From contig NZ_JAKMCP010000001.1 in the NCBI RefSeq assembly GCF_022662105.1, positions 62,001-126,000 of the forward strand: a stretch of DNA of 64,000 bases. The letters are read 5' to 3'. Within the stretch, counting starts at the first letter, position 1, and each line of letters starts with the position of its first letter. Shown here in pieces: positions 8,817 to 18,186 of this stretch. The notes under the pieces were generated by a model. It saw only the letters and a program-made list of their open reading frames with translations, did no database searches and was not told where the DNA came from. Source of the stretch: Aestuariivivens sediminis (GTDB taxonomy: Bacteria; Bacteroidota; Bacteroidia; Flavobacteriales; Flavobacteriaceae). Made by a program: the position numbers and the translations under genes.

Positions 8817-9298
8817 GTCAGTTGCAATTGCCATATCCCTATGGTTTGCCAGGTATTGAATTTAAATCCGATATCTTTTAATTCCCCCGCCTTCTGAAAC
8901 CCAAACTTTTCGTGCAGTTTAATGCTGGCCGCATTCGGTATGGTGAGCACCCCTAAAATAGTATGGTAATGGGCTTCTTTTAACTGACGGATCAATTCGG
9001 CATACAACTGGGTTCCTATCTGCTGGCCATGCGCATCATGTTTAACATAAACCGTTGATTCCACAACATAATCATAGGCCGGTTTAGGCCTAAACCGACT
9101 CCCGTAAGCATAGCCCAATATCTCGTGATCCGCTTCAAAAACGATAAAAGGATATACCGCCGTTATGTCCTTCAATTTGTATTGGAAGGTTTCTAATGAA
9201 AGCGGTTTAATATCAAAAGTAACTGCCGTGTGCAATACGTAATAATTGTAAATGTCCAGCAATGCTTTGGCGTCATCGAGATGTACAGGTCTTATCAT
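8813..9298 (-). CDS. GNAT family N-acetyltransferase (phosphinothricin-acetyltransferase type)
   Basis: This 161-residue protein begins MIRPVHLDDAKALLDIYNYY, the pattern of the PAT/Bar subgroup of GNAT enzymes. The acetyl-CoA loop is visible as VKHDAHGQQIGTQLYAEL (Q/R-x-x-G-x-G/A variant), and the late NAASIKLHEKFGF segment is also typical. It would transfer an acetyl group from acetyl-CoA to a small amine. The real substrate is unknown, and many relatives act on methionine sulfoximine or are uncharacterised. It follows the DinB/YfiT-like gene directly (stop and start abut), which suggests co-transcription. Confidence 0.88.
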   Translation of the reverse strand: MIRPVHLDDAKALLDIYNYYVLHTAVTFDIKPLSLETFQYKLKDITAVYPFIVFEADHEILGYAYGSRFRPKPAYDYVVESTVYVKHDAHGQQIGTQLYAELIRQLKEAHYHTILGVLTIPNAASIKLHEKFGFQKAGELKDIGFKFNTWQTIGIWQLQLT

Positions 9299-9844
9299 TT
9301 AATTCCAACCGTTACGTTTTAGGGTGTTTTCTATATGGGCATAATGGTGATTGCAATGCCAGGCATAAATGCCAACATTCAGTTTAAGTGGTATTTCCGA
9401 TTGGGTTTCGGGATGGATAAAACTCCTGCTCCATTCCGTTTCACTCAATCCTTTCAGTAAATAAACCAGCTTATGGTGCACCACCTTCAAATGTTCTAAA
9501 GACATGCCTATGGGCGCCGTTTTCGTATCGTGAAGTTCCGCCCAGAGTGCTTCGTTATAGGCCTTAATCACGGGTTTCTCCTCGGTTAAGGCCCATTTAA
9601 ACCGTATGTAACTATGATGATGGCTGTCCGAAACATGATGCACGACCTGTCTTAGGGTCCAGCCTTCCGGTCTGTATCTCGTATCCAGCTGTTCCTGGTT
9701 CAACCATGCCACCAGATTTTCCAGTTGCTGTGGAAATTCCTCCAGGATGGTTATCCATTGCGTTAACAGCTCACCGGTAATGGTATCTGGTGCTGTAAAT
9801 TTTCCAATAGGATAGCGCAGTTGTTCCAGGTCTTGACTTTTCAT
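9299..9844 (-). CDS. DinB/YfiT family putative metal-dependent enzyme (BstA-like)
   Basis: This 181-residue four-helix-bundle protein matches the YfiT/BstA branch of the DinB superfamily. The opening LRYPIGKFTAPDTITGELL is typical. Three candidate metal-binding histidine sites are seen in VVHHVSDSHHHSY and in the late WHCNHHYAHI motif. Relatives are bacillithiol S-transferases or putative hydrolases, but flavobacterial members have no proven reaction. The gene is immediately upstream of the GNAT gene. Confidence 0.88.
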   Translation of the reverse strand: MKSQDLEQLRYPIGKFTAPDTITGELLTQWITILEEFPQQLENLVAWLNQEQLDTRYRPEGWTLRQVVHHVSDSHHHSYIRFKWALTEEKPVIKAYNEALWAELHDTKTAPIGMSLEHLKVVHHKLVYLLKGLSETEWSRSFIHPETQSEIPLKLNVGIYAWHCNHHYAHIENTLKRNGWN

Positions 9845-9854
9845 ATATAAATAT

Positions 9855-9885
9855 AAAAAAAAAGCACTTCAACTGAAGTGCTTTT
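9855..9885 (-). terminator. Terminator after the cyclophilin-FKBP gene
   Basis: Arms 9860-9871 and 9874-9885 (AAAAGCACTTCA / TGAAGTGCTTTT) form a 10- to 12-bp hairpin, and the A run at 9855-9863 gives a T run on the minus strand. It sits 42 nt past the stop at 9927. Confidence 0.75.
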
Positions 9886-9926
9886 AACTCATAATTCAAC
9901 CCCATTTGGTTTAAAGCATTCCTTGC

Positions 9927-10859
9927 TTAGGACACCTGCATTAACTCGACATCAAAAATGAGCGTTGCATTTGGAGGAATAACGCCTCCGGCACCGGCAC
10001 TGCCATAAGCCAAATGACCGGGAATGACAAAACGGGCTTTGTCGCCCACCTTGAGCAACCCTATGCCCTCATCCCATCCCGGAATGACTTGTCCTACACC
10101 AATGGTAAAATCTATGGGTTGGTTACGCTTATAAGACGAATCAAACACCGTCCCATCTGCTAACTGACCTTTATAATGTACTGAAACTGTTTTTCCTTTT
10201 TCGGCTTTTGCGCCATCCCCTTTCTGAATGATCTGATACCGTAAGCCGCTATCGGTTTTATTAAATCCGGCAGCAAGTTTTTCCAATTCCGCCTCAGCCC
10301 TGGCTTTTTCTTCAGCCAGTCTTTTTTCTCTCGACCCTTCAAATTGCCTGAAGGACTCCACGGCGTTAAATTCCTCCGCGTCTGTACCTACTCGCAGTAT
10401 TTCGAGGGTTTCAATAACATCCCCCTGGGCTATGGCATCAACAACCTCCTGTCCCGATTGCACTTTTCCAAAAACGGTATGATTGTTATCCAACCAGGGT
10501 GTTTCCACATGGGTGATAAAAAACTGACTCCCATTGGTACCCGGTCCTGCATTGGCCATAGATAGTACACCGGGACGGTCATGCTTCAGGTCCGGATGAA
10601 ATTCATCATCAAATTTATATCCGGGATTCCCGGTTCCCGTACCCTGAGGACATCCGCCCTGGATCATAAAATCGGGAATTACCCTATGGAACTTTAATCC
10701 ATCATAATAGGGTGTTCCCTGTGGTTTAACAGAATTTTCCAGGTCGCCTTCCGCCAGAGCTACAAAATTACCAACCGTTCCGGGTGTTTTTTTGTATTCT
10801 AAAGCCACGAGAATCTCTCCTTTTGTCGTATTGAATTTTGCATATAATCCGTCTTGCAT
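9927..10859 (-). CDS. Dual peptidyl-prolyl isomerase: cyclophilin-FKBP fusion
   Basis: From the ATG at 10859 this is a 310-residue fusion. An N-terminal cyclophilin domain (about 1-165) shows [21 protein letters not shown] and the W-L-D-x-x-H-T-V-F-G block. A charged coiled linker rich in E, K, A and R (about 170-200) joins it to a C-terminal FKBP domain (about 205-310). That domain carries [30 protein letters not shown] and the closing [14 protein letters not shown] pattern. Such dual-family immunophilins (CFBP order) are known from flavobacteria. They speed prolyl isomerisation. No signal peptide is seen from this start. An ATG at 10904 would add 15 residues but lies upstream of a likely promoter. 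Confidence 0.92.
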   Translation of the reverse strand: MQDGLYAKFNTTKGEILVALEYKKTPGTVGNFVALAEGDLENSVKPQGTPYYDGLKFHRVIPDFMIQGGCPQGTGTGNPGYKFDDEFHPDLKHDRPGVLSMANAGPGTNGSQFFITHVETPWLDNNHTVFGKVQSGQEVVDAIAQGDVIETLEILRVGTDAEEFNAVESFRQFEGSREKRLAEEKARAEAELEKLAAGFNKTDSGLRYQIIQKGDGAKAEKGKTVSVHYKGQLADGTVFDSSYKRNQPIDFTIGVGQVIPGWDEGIGLLKVGDKARFVIPGHLAYGSAGAGGVIPPNATLIFDVELMQVS

Positions 10860-10882
10860 CCTAATATTTTTTAAATGAGTGG

Positions 10883-10890
10883 CAAAGATA
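10883..10890 (-). promoter_or_regulatory. Candidate -7 element for the cyclophilin-FKBP gene
   Basis: The minus strand reads TATCTTTG (TAnnTTTG), 24 nt before the ATG at 10859. A transcript from here would exclude the upstream ATG at 10904, which helps decide the start. Confidence 0.35.
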
Positions 10891-11004
10891 ACCATTACAG
10901 CCATATCTCTGTATATAAGTCCACAATTATTGGGGAAAAGCTATTAGTTGCAGTGCTTTTATATTCAAATAGTTGTATTTTAGTATCCTATCAATACCCA
11001 ACCT

Positions 11005-12621
11005 ATGATTCGATTATATTTTAGATTCAGGAGCTATGTCATGGTTTTAATTTTTGTTTTGTGCCAGTGCTGCCATTCAAAAAAGACAGAAACCGCCCCC
11101 AAACGTCCTAATATTGTGTTTATAATGTCCGATGACCATGCCTATCAGGCCATTAGTGCATATAACAGTACGCTCATCCAAACCCCAAATATAGATCGCC
11201 TTGCCAGTGAAGGCATGTTGTTTACCAATGCCTCGGTCACCAACTCGATCTGTGCGCCTTCAAGGGCCGTAATCCTCACGGGGAAGCACTCCCATATTAA
11301 TGGTAAAATAGATAATCTATCCCCCTTCGATACCACCAATGTTACCTTCCCGCAATTATTTAAAACCGCGGGATACCAAACCGCTATGTTTGGCAAATTA
11401 CATTTTGGCAATAACCCCAAAGGCTTTGATGAATTCAAAATTTTACCCGGTCAAGGCGATTATTACAATCCCAAATTCATTACCTCCACAGGAGACACCA
11501 TTGTAAAGGGTTATGTCACCGATATTATTACAGATCTTACCATCGATTGGATGGATAAACGGAGAGATACAACCAAACCTTTCCTGCTCATGTACCTTCA
11601 CAAGGCGCCCCACAGAAGCTGGCTCCCGGCACAAAGGCATTATACCAGGTATTCCAAAAAAACATTTCCCCTCCCCTCGACCTTGTTCGATGATTACAGC
11701 ACCCGGGGTACTGCCGCAAAAACAGCGGAAATGAACCTTTTAAAGCACATGCACCTGGGATATGACAATAAACTGACCCAGGAAACTTTTAATACGCTCA
11801 ATATGGATGATACGGGATTACGCAATGGGGCCATTAAGCGTATGTCGGAGGAGCAGAAAGCGCAGTGGGATTCAATATACAACCCTATAAATGACGAATT
11901 TATTGCGCAGTTTCCAACGATGACGGACTCTACCCTAATGGTTTGGAAATACCAACGGTATATGCAGGACTATTTAGGGTGTATTGCGGCGGTAGACGAA
12001 AATGTAGGTCGCTTATTACAGTATTTGGATACCCATCAACTGAGTGATAACACGGTGGTTGTCTACACCTCCGACCAGGGGTTTTATTTAGGGGAGCACG
12101 GTTGGTTTGATAAACGTTTTATGTATAACGAATCCTTTAAAACACCCTTACTCATCAAATGGCCTCATAAAATTCATCCCGGAACAACACAAACCGAACT
12201 GGTACAAAATCTTGATTTTGCACAAACCTTTTTAGAGATTGCCGGAATTCAGGCACCGGAAGACATGCAGGGCAAAAGTTTGGTACCCTTATTAAAAGGG
12301 GAAAAGGAACGTTGGGATAGGGATGCCGTATATTACCATTATTATGAATATCCTGCCGAACACGCCGTAAAACGCCATTATGGGATTGCCACCAAAAGCT
12401 ATAAACTCATCCACTATTATTATGATGTCGATGAGTGGGAACTTTATGATAATGAAAAAGACCCCCATGAACTAAATAATGTATATGAAAATCCCGACTA
12501 TGCCGACATCGTTAAGGACCTTAAGGCAAAACTTGAAACCTTAAGAATACAATACAAAGATTCCGATACGCTGAACAATCATTATATTCAAATCTATAAG
12601 GACAAGGGATATATAAAATAA
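11005..12621 (+). CDS. Sulfatase (formylglycine-dependent, S1 family)
   Basis: This 538-residue protein has the S1 sulfatase layout. Metal-binding aspartates lie in FIMSDDHAY (D43, D44), followed by the activation motif C-A-P-S-R (C83-R87), in which Cys would become formylglycine. A late VVYTSDQGFYLGEHGWFDKRF block supplies further metal and substrate residues. Residues 11-22 are hydrophobic with cysteines at the end (LCQCC), so export, possibly as a lipoprotein, is likely but the lipobox is not ideal. It would remove sulfate esters from a glycan or other substrate, with the substrate undefined. It stands alone, with no SusCD or carbohydrase gene nearby, and converges on recQ with 45 nt between stops. 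Confidence 0.92.
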   Translation: MIRLYFRFRSYVMVLIFVLCQCCHSKKTETAPKRPNIVFIMSDDHAYQAISAYNSTLIQTPNIDRLASEGMLFTNASVTNSICAPSRAVILTGKHSHINGKIDNLSPFDTTNVTFPQLFKTAGYQTAMFGKLHFGNNPKGFDEFKILPGQGDYYNPKFITSTGDTIVKGYVTDIITDLTIDWMDKRRDTTKPFLLMYLHKAPHRSWLPAQRHYTRYSKKTFPLPSTLFDDYSTRGTAAKTAEMNLLKHMHLGYDNKLTQETFNTLNMDDTGLRNGAIKRMSEEQKAQWDSIYNPINDEFIAQFPTMTDSTLMVWKYQRYMQDYLGCIAAVDENVGRLLQYLDTHQLSDNTVVVYTSDQGFYLGEHGWFDKRFMYNESFKTPLLIKWPHKIHPGTTQTELVQNLDFAQTFLEIAGIQAPEDMQGKSLVPLLKGEKERWDRDAVYYHYYEYPAEHAVKRHYGIATKSYKLIHYYYDVDEWELYDNEKDPHELNNVYENPDYADIVKDLKAKLETLRIQYKDSDTLNNHYIQIYKDKGYIK

Positions 12622-12666
12622 GGCAAATGGAACAGGGGGTGGCAACGATGACCCCGATGAAACGAT

Positions 12667-14871
12667 CTAATTTGCCACTTCACTGATAAATTTGATGCGG
12701 TAAAGTCTTAGTTCTTCGTCGTCGTAATCCCCATCAAACTCATCAATAGCGTTATCAATGCTATCGGTATCCGATTCCATGAAGTAGTCATGGATTTCTT
12801 CCTGTTGGTCTTCATCTAAAATATCATCGATCCAATAATCGATATTTAATTTGGTACCGGAATAGACTATGGCTTCCATCTCCTTGATAAAATCTTCCAT
12901 ACTCATGCCTTTAGAGGATGCAATGTCATCAAGAGGCAGTTTTCTATCGATATTTTGAATGATATACAATTTGTTGGCCGAATTACTGCCTGTGGATTTA
13001 ACCACCAGGTCATCCGGTCTAATAATATCATGCTCCTCAACATATTGAGCAATCATTGCGACGAAATCCTCACCGTACTTTTTGGCCTTACCATCTCCAA
13101 CACCATGCACGTTACTGAGTTCGGAAATGGTAGTCGGATATTTCAATGCCATATCCTCCAAAGATGGATCCTGGAAGATCACGAACGGCGGCACACCCAG
13201 TTTTTTAGCGTTTTTTTTACGTAGATCCTTTAGCATACCCATTAAAACCTCATCGGCCACTGCACCGCCTCCTTTGGATGCTGTGATGATACTTCCATCA
13301 TCTTGTTCTCCATCAAAAATATGATCCTCGGTCATCATGAACGATTCCGGTTGATCGATAAACCTTCTGCCCGCTTCCGTTAATCGGATAACACCATAGG
13401 TTTCAATGTCCTTTTTAAGATACCCGGCAACCAAAAGTTGTCGTAATAAGGCCATCCAATATTTTTTATCCTTGTCCTTACCAATACCAAAGAATTTTAA
13501 TTCATTGGTCTTATGGGAATTAATTAAGGCATTTTCCTTTCCAATAAGCACCATGACCAAATCTTTAGACTTATACTTTTCGTTGGTACTTTTTATGGTT
13601 TCAAGTAAAACTTTTACATCATCCCTGGCCTCATGCTTCTTTTTGGGATGTCTCACATTATCATCCATATCACCACCTTCGCCCGTTTCATTATCAAAGG
13701 GCTCCCCAAAATAGTGCAGGATGAATTTTCGTCGGGAAATTGATGTTTCCGCAAAAGCGACCACCTCCTGCAACAAAGCATGACCAATCTCCTGTTCGGC
13801 CACAGGTTTTCCGGACATAAACTTTTCGAGCTTCTCAATATCCTTATAGGAATAAAACGCCAGACAATGGCCTTCTCCTCCGTCACGTCCGGCTCTTCCC
13901 GTTTCCTGGTAATAACTTTCTATACTTTTAGGGATATCATGGTGAATTACAAATCGTACATCGGGTTTATCGATCCCCATACCAAAGGCAATGGTGGCGA
14001 CCACCACATCGACATCTTCCATAAGAAACATGTCCTGATAACTCGATCTGGACTTGGCATCCAGCCCGGCATGATAGGGTACCGCCTTGATGCCATTTAC
14101 CTGTAAAACCTGGGCCAATTCCTCAACCCGCTTTCTACTCAAGCAATACACAATACCGGACTTACCTTCATGTTGTTTGATAAACCGTATAATATCGGCA
14201 TCCACCTGTTTGGTTTTAGGCCGAACTTCATAATACAGATTGGGACGGTTAAAGGAAGCCTTAAAGACCGTGGCCTTTTGAATGCCCAAATTTTTTATGA
14301 TGTCTTCCTGTACCTTGGGGGTAGCCGTCGCCGTTAATGCGATAATGGGAATATTATTTCCTATCCTGCCAATAATATGTTTCAGATTTCTGTATTCCGG
14401 TCTAAAATCATGGCCCCATTCACTTATGCAGTGGGCTTCGTCTATGGCCATGAATGAAATTTTTACCGAACGCAAAAAGTCGACATTTTCTTCTTTGGTT
14501 AAGGATTCCGGTGCCACATAGAGCAATTTCGTGATCCCATTAACAATATCTTCCTTTACCCGTTTTACTTCTGTTTTATTGAGTGAAGAATTTAAAACAT
14601 GTGCAACGCCCTCCTCATTGGATACCCCCCGAAGGGCATCTACCTGATTTTTCATTAGGGCTATCAATGGGGAGACCACAATAGCCGTTCCTTCCTGCAT
14701 TAATGCCGGCAACTGGTAACATAGGGACTTACCGCCTCCGGTGGGCATGATAACAAAGGTGTTATCTCCCGATAAAATGCTTTCAACCACGCCTTCCTGA
14801 AGTCCTTTGAATGTATTAAACCCAAAATACTTTTTTAATGCAGCGTGCAAGTCACTTTTTGCTATTAACAT
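12667..14871 (-). CDS. recQ: ATP-dependent DNA helicase RecQ
   Basis: This 734-residue superfamily 2 helicase shows Walker A MPTGGGKSL (K48), the DEAH box (D144-H147) in MAIDEAHCISEWGHDFR, the aromatic-rich loop directly after it, and motif VI QETGRAGRDG. The RecQ-C winged-helix region follows, then an HRDC domain (about 530-610, YPTTISELSNVHGVGDGKAKKYG as a landmark region). A C-terminal HTH-like segment and a very acidic tail come last, a form common in Bacteroidota. The cysteine cluster of the E. coli zinc site is not apparent in this protein. It unwinds recombination and fork structures during DNA repair. It is divergent from kpsF. Confidence 0.95.
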   Translation of the reverse strand: MLIAKSDLHAALKKYFGFNTFKGLQEGVVESILSGDNTFVIMPTGGGKSLCYQLPALMQEGTAIVVSPLIALMKNQVDALRGVSNEEGVAHVLNSSLNKTEVKRVKEDIVNGITKLLYVAPESLTKEENVDFLRSVKISFMAIDEAHCISEWGHDFRPEYRNLKHIIGRIGNNIPIIALTATATPKVQEDIIKNLGIQKATVFKASFNRPNLYYEVRPKTKQVDADIIRFIKQHEGKSGIVYCLSRKRVEELAQVLQVNGIKAVPYHAGLDAKSRSSYQDMFLMEDVDVVVATIAFGMGIDKPDVRFVIHHDIPKSIESYYQETGRAGRDGGEGHCLAFYSYKDIEKLEKFMSGKPVAEQEIGHALLQEVVAFAETSISRRKFILHYFGEPFDNETGEGGDMDDNVRHPKKKHEARDDVKVLLETIKSTNEKYKSKDLVMVLIGKENALINSHKTNELKFFGIGKDKDKKYWMALLRQLLVAGYLKKDIETYGVIRLTEAGRRFIDQPESFMMTEDHIFDGEQDDGSIITASKGGGAVADEVLMGMLKDLRKKNAKKLGVPPFVIFQDPSLEDMALKYPTTISELSNVHGVGDGKAKKYGEDFVAMIAQYVEEHDIIRPDDLVVKSTGSNSANKLYIIQNIDRKLPLDDIASSKGMSMEDFIKEMEAIVYSGTKLNIDYWIDDILDEDQQEEIHDYFMESDTDSIDNAIDEFDGDYDDEELRLYRIKFISEVAN

Positions 14872-14972
14872 GAACTTTGAAAAAAATTAAACGCATTACC
14901 TAAACGTACTCAGCCTCAAATTAGTATTAAATTTAGTATTACTAAATGGAGATCCCTCAATGATTTTTTCGT

Positions 14973-14980
14973 TAGTTTTG
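14973..14980 (+). promoter_or_regulatory. Candidate -7 element for the kpsF-tatC run
   Basis: TAGTTTTG fits TAnnTTTG, 94 nt before the kpsF start. No clear -33 TTG is seen at the usual spacing. Confidence 0.33.
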
Positions 14981-15073
14981 TAACTAAATTTTTAAAATCA
15001 AATAAAGTTTTATTCGATTAATAACTTAAAGATAAAAAAATCTTTAAAAGCATCAACCAAAAGTAAATAAATT

Positions 15074-16039
15074 TTGAACCAAAAGAATTCAATTATTAAC
15101 ACGGCAAAACAGACCTTTGAAATGGAAAGCAAGGCCATTTCAAACTTATCGAATCTCATCAATGAGGATTTTGCCGATGCGGTCGAATTAATCTACAAAT
15201 CAAAGGGTCGTGTTATCATAACAGGTATTGGTAAAAGTGCCATAATCGCCAATAAGATAGTAGCGACTTTAAATTCTACAGGAACTCCGGCTATTTTTAT
15301 GCATGCCGCCGATGCCATACATGGTGATCTGGGATTAATTTTAAAGGACGATGTGGTGATTTGCATTTCCAAAAGTGGTAATACCCCCGAAATCAAAGTA
15401 TTGGTCCCTTTAATAAAAAGTGCCAAAAACAAAATGATTGCCATCACCGGCAATACGGATTCGTACCTCAGTCAGCAGGCCCATTATACCCTGAACACCT
15501 ATGTGGAGAAGGAGGCCTGCCCAAATAATTTAGCACCGACAACCAGCACAACGGCCCAGCTTGTCATTGGCGATGCCCTGGCCATTTGCCTGTTGGAATT
15601 ACGCGGATTTTCAAGTCGCGATTTTGCCAAATACCATCCCGGCGGGGCTTTGGGTAAAAAACTATATTTAAGGGTAAGGGACATTTCCTCTGTAAATCAA
15701 AAACCCAAAGTAACCCGTGATACCCATATTAAGGACGTGATCGTGGAAATTACGGAAAAAATGTTAGGCGTTACCGCGGTAGTGGACGCCGATAAAATCA
15801 TAGGCATCATCACGGATGGGGATTTACGAAGAATGCTCTCCAAGACCGAAAATTTCATAACGCTCACCGCCAAAGATATCATGAGCAACAACCCGAAACG
15901 GATTGATGGTGATGCCATGGCAGTTGATGCTAAAAACATTATGGAAAGCAATGGAATTTCACAGCTTCTTGTTGAAGAACAGGGGGTCTATGCCGGTGTG
16001 ATCCATTTACACGATTTAATAAAAGAAGGTATCATCTAA
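15074..16039 (+). CDS. kpsF: Arabinose-5-phosphate isomerase, KpsF/GutQ family
   Basis: This 321-residue protein has an N-terminal SIS sugar isomerase domain (about 30-165; VIITGIGKSAIIANK, the CISKSGNTPE phosphosugar loop) and two CBS repeats (about 200-320). It converts ribulose-5-phosphate to arabinose-5-phosphate, the first committed step to Kdo for lipopolysaccharide. The start is TTG: the sequence from there matches the usual N-terminus of flavobacterial homologues, while the first ATG (15122) would remove 16 conserved residues. tatC starts inside its stop codon (1-nt overlap), so the two are translationally linked. Confidence 0.93.
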   Translation: MNQKNSIINTAKQTFEMESKAISNLSNLINEDFADAVELIYKSKGRVIITGIGKSAIIANKIVATLNSTGTPAIFMHAADAIHGDLGLILKDDVVICISKSGNTPEIKVLVPLIKSAKNKMIAITGNTDSYLSQQAHYTLNTYVEKEACPNNLAPTTSTTAQLVIGDALAICLLELRGFSSRDFAKYHPGGALGKKLYLRVRDISSVNQKPKVTRDTHIKDVIVEITEKMLGVTAVVDADKIIGIITDGDLRRMLSKTENFITLTAKDIMSNNPKRIDGDAMAVDAKNIMESNGISQLLVEEQGVYAGVIHLHDLIKEGII

Positions 16040-16872
16040 TGGCAAAGCAAAAGAAGAATATCAATGAGATGTCGTTTCTTGACCATCTTGAGGATTTACG
16101 TTGGCATTTAATTCGAATTGTTACTGCGGTGGTTATCGTCGGGACCCTGGCCTTTATCTTTAGCCGTTTCATTTTTGATGATATCATTTTTGCGCCTAAG
16201 GACATGGACTTTCCAACCTACAGGATGTTGTGCAAGGCGGCTCAATTCATACATGTGGACACCACCTTTTGTGCCGACAAAATTCCCATGATTATACAAA
16301 ACCGTACGATGGCCGGTCAGTTTTCTGCCGATATTTGGACCGCCATTTTGGCCGGCTTCATAATCTCATTCCCCTATGTCATTTATCAGCTATGGCGCTT
16401 TATAAGTCCGGGGCTTCACGATAATGAAAGAAAACATTCCAGAGGATTTATCATCATCTCCTCGTTGTTGTTCTTCATTGGAGTACTTTTTGGGTATTAC
16501 ATTATTACGCCTTTATCCATCAACTTCCTGGCCAATTACAGTGTGTCTTCGGTTGTGGACAACCAGATAGACATCAGCTCCTACATTGCTCTGGTCAGAT
16601 CTTCGGCATTGGCCTCGGGGTTAATATTTGAGCTGCCCATTATTGTATACTTTTTAACGAAGATCGGGTTGGTTACCCCGGAGGTTTTAAGGACCTACCG
16701 GAAGTATGCCCTGGTTATCGTTCTGGTCCTGTCGGCCATTATAACGCCACCGGATATCGCCAGTCAGGTTATTGTAGCCATTCCCATTTTAATCTTATAT
16801 CAGGTGAGTATTTATATTTCTAAGTTAGTTGTTAGAAATGAACGAAAAAAAGCAAAAAAACATGTCAAATAG
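16039..16872 (+). CDS. tatC: Sec-independent protein translocase TatC
   Basis: This 277-residue protein has six hydrophobic segments and the TatC hallmarks MSFLDHLEDLRWHLIR at the N-terminus, the FIISFPYVIYQLWRFISPGL stretch and the periplasmic region before helix 3. TatC recognises the twin-arginine signal and forms the core of the Tat translocase in the inner membrane. An insert of about 40 residues in the first periplasmic loop (with two Cys) is longer than in E. coli but usual in Bacteroidota. It overlaps kpsF by 1 nt and the next gene by 11 nt. No tatA is adjacent. Confidence 0.95.
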   Translation: MAKQKKNINEMSFLDHLEDLRWHLIRIVTAVVIVGTLAFIFSRFIFDDIIFAPKDMDFPTYRMLCKAAQFIHVDTTFCADKIPMIIQNRTMAGQFSADIWTAILAGFIISFPYVIYQLWRFISPGLHDNERKHSRGFIIISSLLFFIGVLFGYYIITPLSINFLANYSVSSVVDNQIDISSYIALVRSSALASGLIFELPIIVYFLTKIGLVTPEVLRTYRKYALVIVLVLSAIITPPDIASQVIVAIPILILYQVSIYISKLVVRNERKKAKKHVK

Positions 16873-17218
16873 TGTTAAGGACTTCAATGCCTATCGGTCC
16901 AAAATGAACGATAAAATTCTTGCAGACAACAATAAAATCATAAAACGTATTTTTAATTTAGACACCAATGCGTATACCCAGGGTGCTCTGGACGTTAAGA
17001 CCAAAGAGCTTCTGGGCTTGGTCGCTTCAGCCGTTTTGCGCTGTGACGATTGCGTGAAATACCATTTGGAAACCAGCTATGGTCTCGGCTTAAACAAGGA
17101 AGAGGTTGTAGAAGCCCTGAGCATTGCCACTTTAGTGGGGGGGACCATTGTCATTCCGCATTTGCGTCGGGCCTATGAATATTGGGATGCTTTGGAATCT
17201 CAAAGTGAATCCTCTTAA
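16862..17218 (+). CDS. Carboxymuconolactone decarboxylase family protein
   Basis: From the ATG at 16862 this is a 118-residue, all-helical AhpD-like protein. The redox-type motif CDDCVKYHL is at about residues 59-67, and it is followed by a helix pair typical of the family (EEVVEALSIATLVGGT). Relatives include thiol-disulfide enzymes and decarboxylases, and no substrate can be assigned. The in-frame TTG at 16829 and ATG at 16838 lie deeper within tatC and would add a Lys-rich stretch. The chosen ATG gives the N-terminus usual in related genomes. The kpsF-tatC-CMD-lptB order recurs in flavobacteria, so a shared transcript is likely. Confidence 0.88.
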   Translation: MSNSVKDFNAYRSKMNDKILADNNKIIKRIFNLDTNAYTQGALDVKTKELLGLVASAVLRCDDCVKYHLETSYGLGLNKEEVVEALSIATLVGGTIVIPHLRRAYEYWDALESQSESS

Positions 17219-17285
17219 TTATTTAAAGCATTCTCCTATGGTCATGACTATGATTTTACTATTTTTAGCGTTCAGTATATAATTT

Positions 17286-18026
17286 ATGATTTTAAAAGCC
17301 AAAAATTTAATGAAGTCCTACAGTGGACGAAAAGTGGTGAAAGACGTGTCCTTAGATGTCCAACAAGGTGAAATCGTTGGTCTTTTAGGTCCTAATGGCG
17401 CAGGTAAAACCACATCCTTTTATATGATTGTTGGACTCATTAAGCCCAATGGCGGTACTATTTTCCTGGATAAAACCAATATTACGAAATACCCCATGTA
17501 CAAAAGGGCGCAAAACGGTATAGGGTATTTGGCTCAGGAGGCCTCTGTATTTCGAAAATTAAGTATTGAGGATAATATTTTAAGTGTGCTTCAACTCACC
17601 AAATTGAGTAAAAAAGAGCAGCATCTTAAAATGGAGTCTCTCATTGAAGAATTCGGACTTGGCCATATCCGGAAAAACAGAGGTGATCTGTTATCGGGTG
17701 GTGAGCGTCGGCGTACTGAAATTGCGCGAGCTCTGGCCACCGACCCGAATTTTATTTTATTGGACGAACCCTTTGCTGGGGTAGATCCTGTGGCTGTTGA
17801 GGACATTCAGCGCATCGTAGCCCAGCTCACCAAAAAAAATATTGGTATCCTCATTACCGACCATAACGTACAGGAAACCCTCGCTATTACGGACAGAACC
17901 TATTTGATGTTTGAAGGTAGCATTTTAAAAGCGGGAGAACCCGAGGAATTGGCGAATGATGAGATGGTACGTAAGGTCTATTTGGGTCAGAATTTCGAGT
18001 TGCGTAAAAAGAAAATCAGGGACTAG
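17286..18026 (+). CDS. lptB: LPS export ABC transporter ATPase LptB
   Basis: This 246-residue ATPase shows Walker [10 protein letters not shown] (residues 35-43), a Q-loop, the signature LSGGERRR, Walker [14 protein letters not shown] and an H-loop in ITDHNV. It closely follows the LptB pattern, including the R-K-V-Y-L-G-x-x-F C-terminal end. LptB drives LptFG, which lifts lipopolysaccharide out of the inner membrane into the Lpt bridge. It ends the kpsF-tatC-CMD-lptB run, which pairs an early Kdo enzyme with LPS export. A gene-free region with dispersed repeats follows. Confidence 0.95.
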   Translation: MILKAKNLMKSYSGRKVVKDVSLDVQQGEIVGLLGPNGAGKTTSFYMIVGLIKPNGGTIFLDKTNITKYPMYKRAQNGIGYLAQEASVFRKLSIEDNILSVLQLTKLSKKEQHLKMESLIEEFGLGHIRKNRGDLLSGGERRRTEIARALATDPNFILLDEPFAGVDPVAVEDIQRIVAQLTKKNIGILITDHNVQETLAITDRTYLMFEGSILKAGEPEELANDEMVRKVYLGQNFELRKKKIRD

Positions 18027-18063
18027 TTTATTCGGAAATACCCGTTCGATGCATAAGACCCCG

Positions 18064-18133
18064 CTGTCATTCAGAACGAGCGCAGCGAAGTGAAGAATCT
18101 CACTTCCATTCAACCAGATGCTTCAGTCGGTCG
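18064..18133 (-). repeat. Dispersed repeat R2, copy near lptB
   Basis: The reverse complement of this 70-nt stretch matches 28579-28649 closely, from ACGACCGA through GAAGCATCTGGTTG to the shared end CTGAATGACA, with only a few differences and one short indel. A shorter relative lies at 28900-28936. It ends in a TTCACTTCG-type segment seen in many flavobacterial intergenic regions. Confidence 0.8.
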
Positions 18134-18186
18134 TCACAGGCCTTCTTCATATCAAGAGGTTAGCAAGAAGCATTAATATAACTTGT

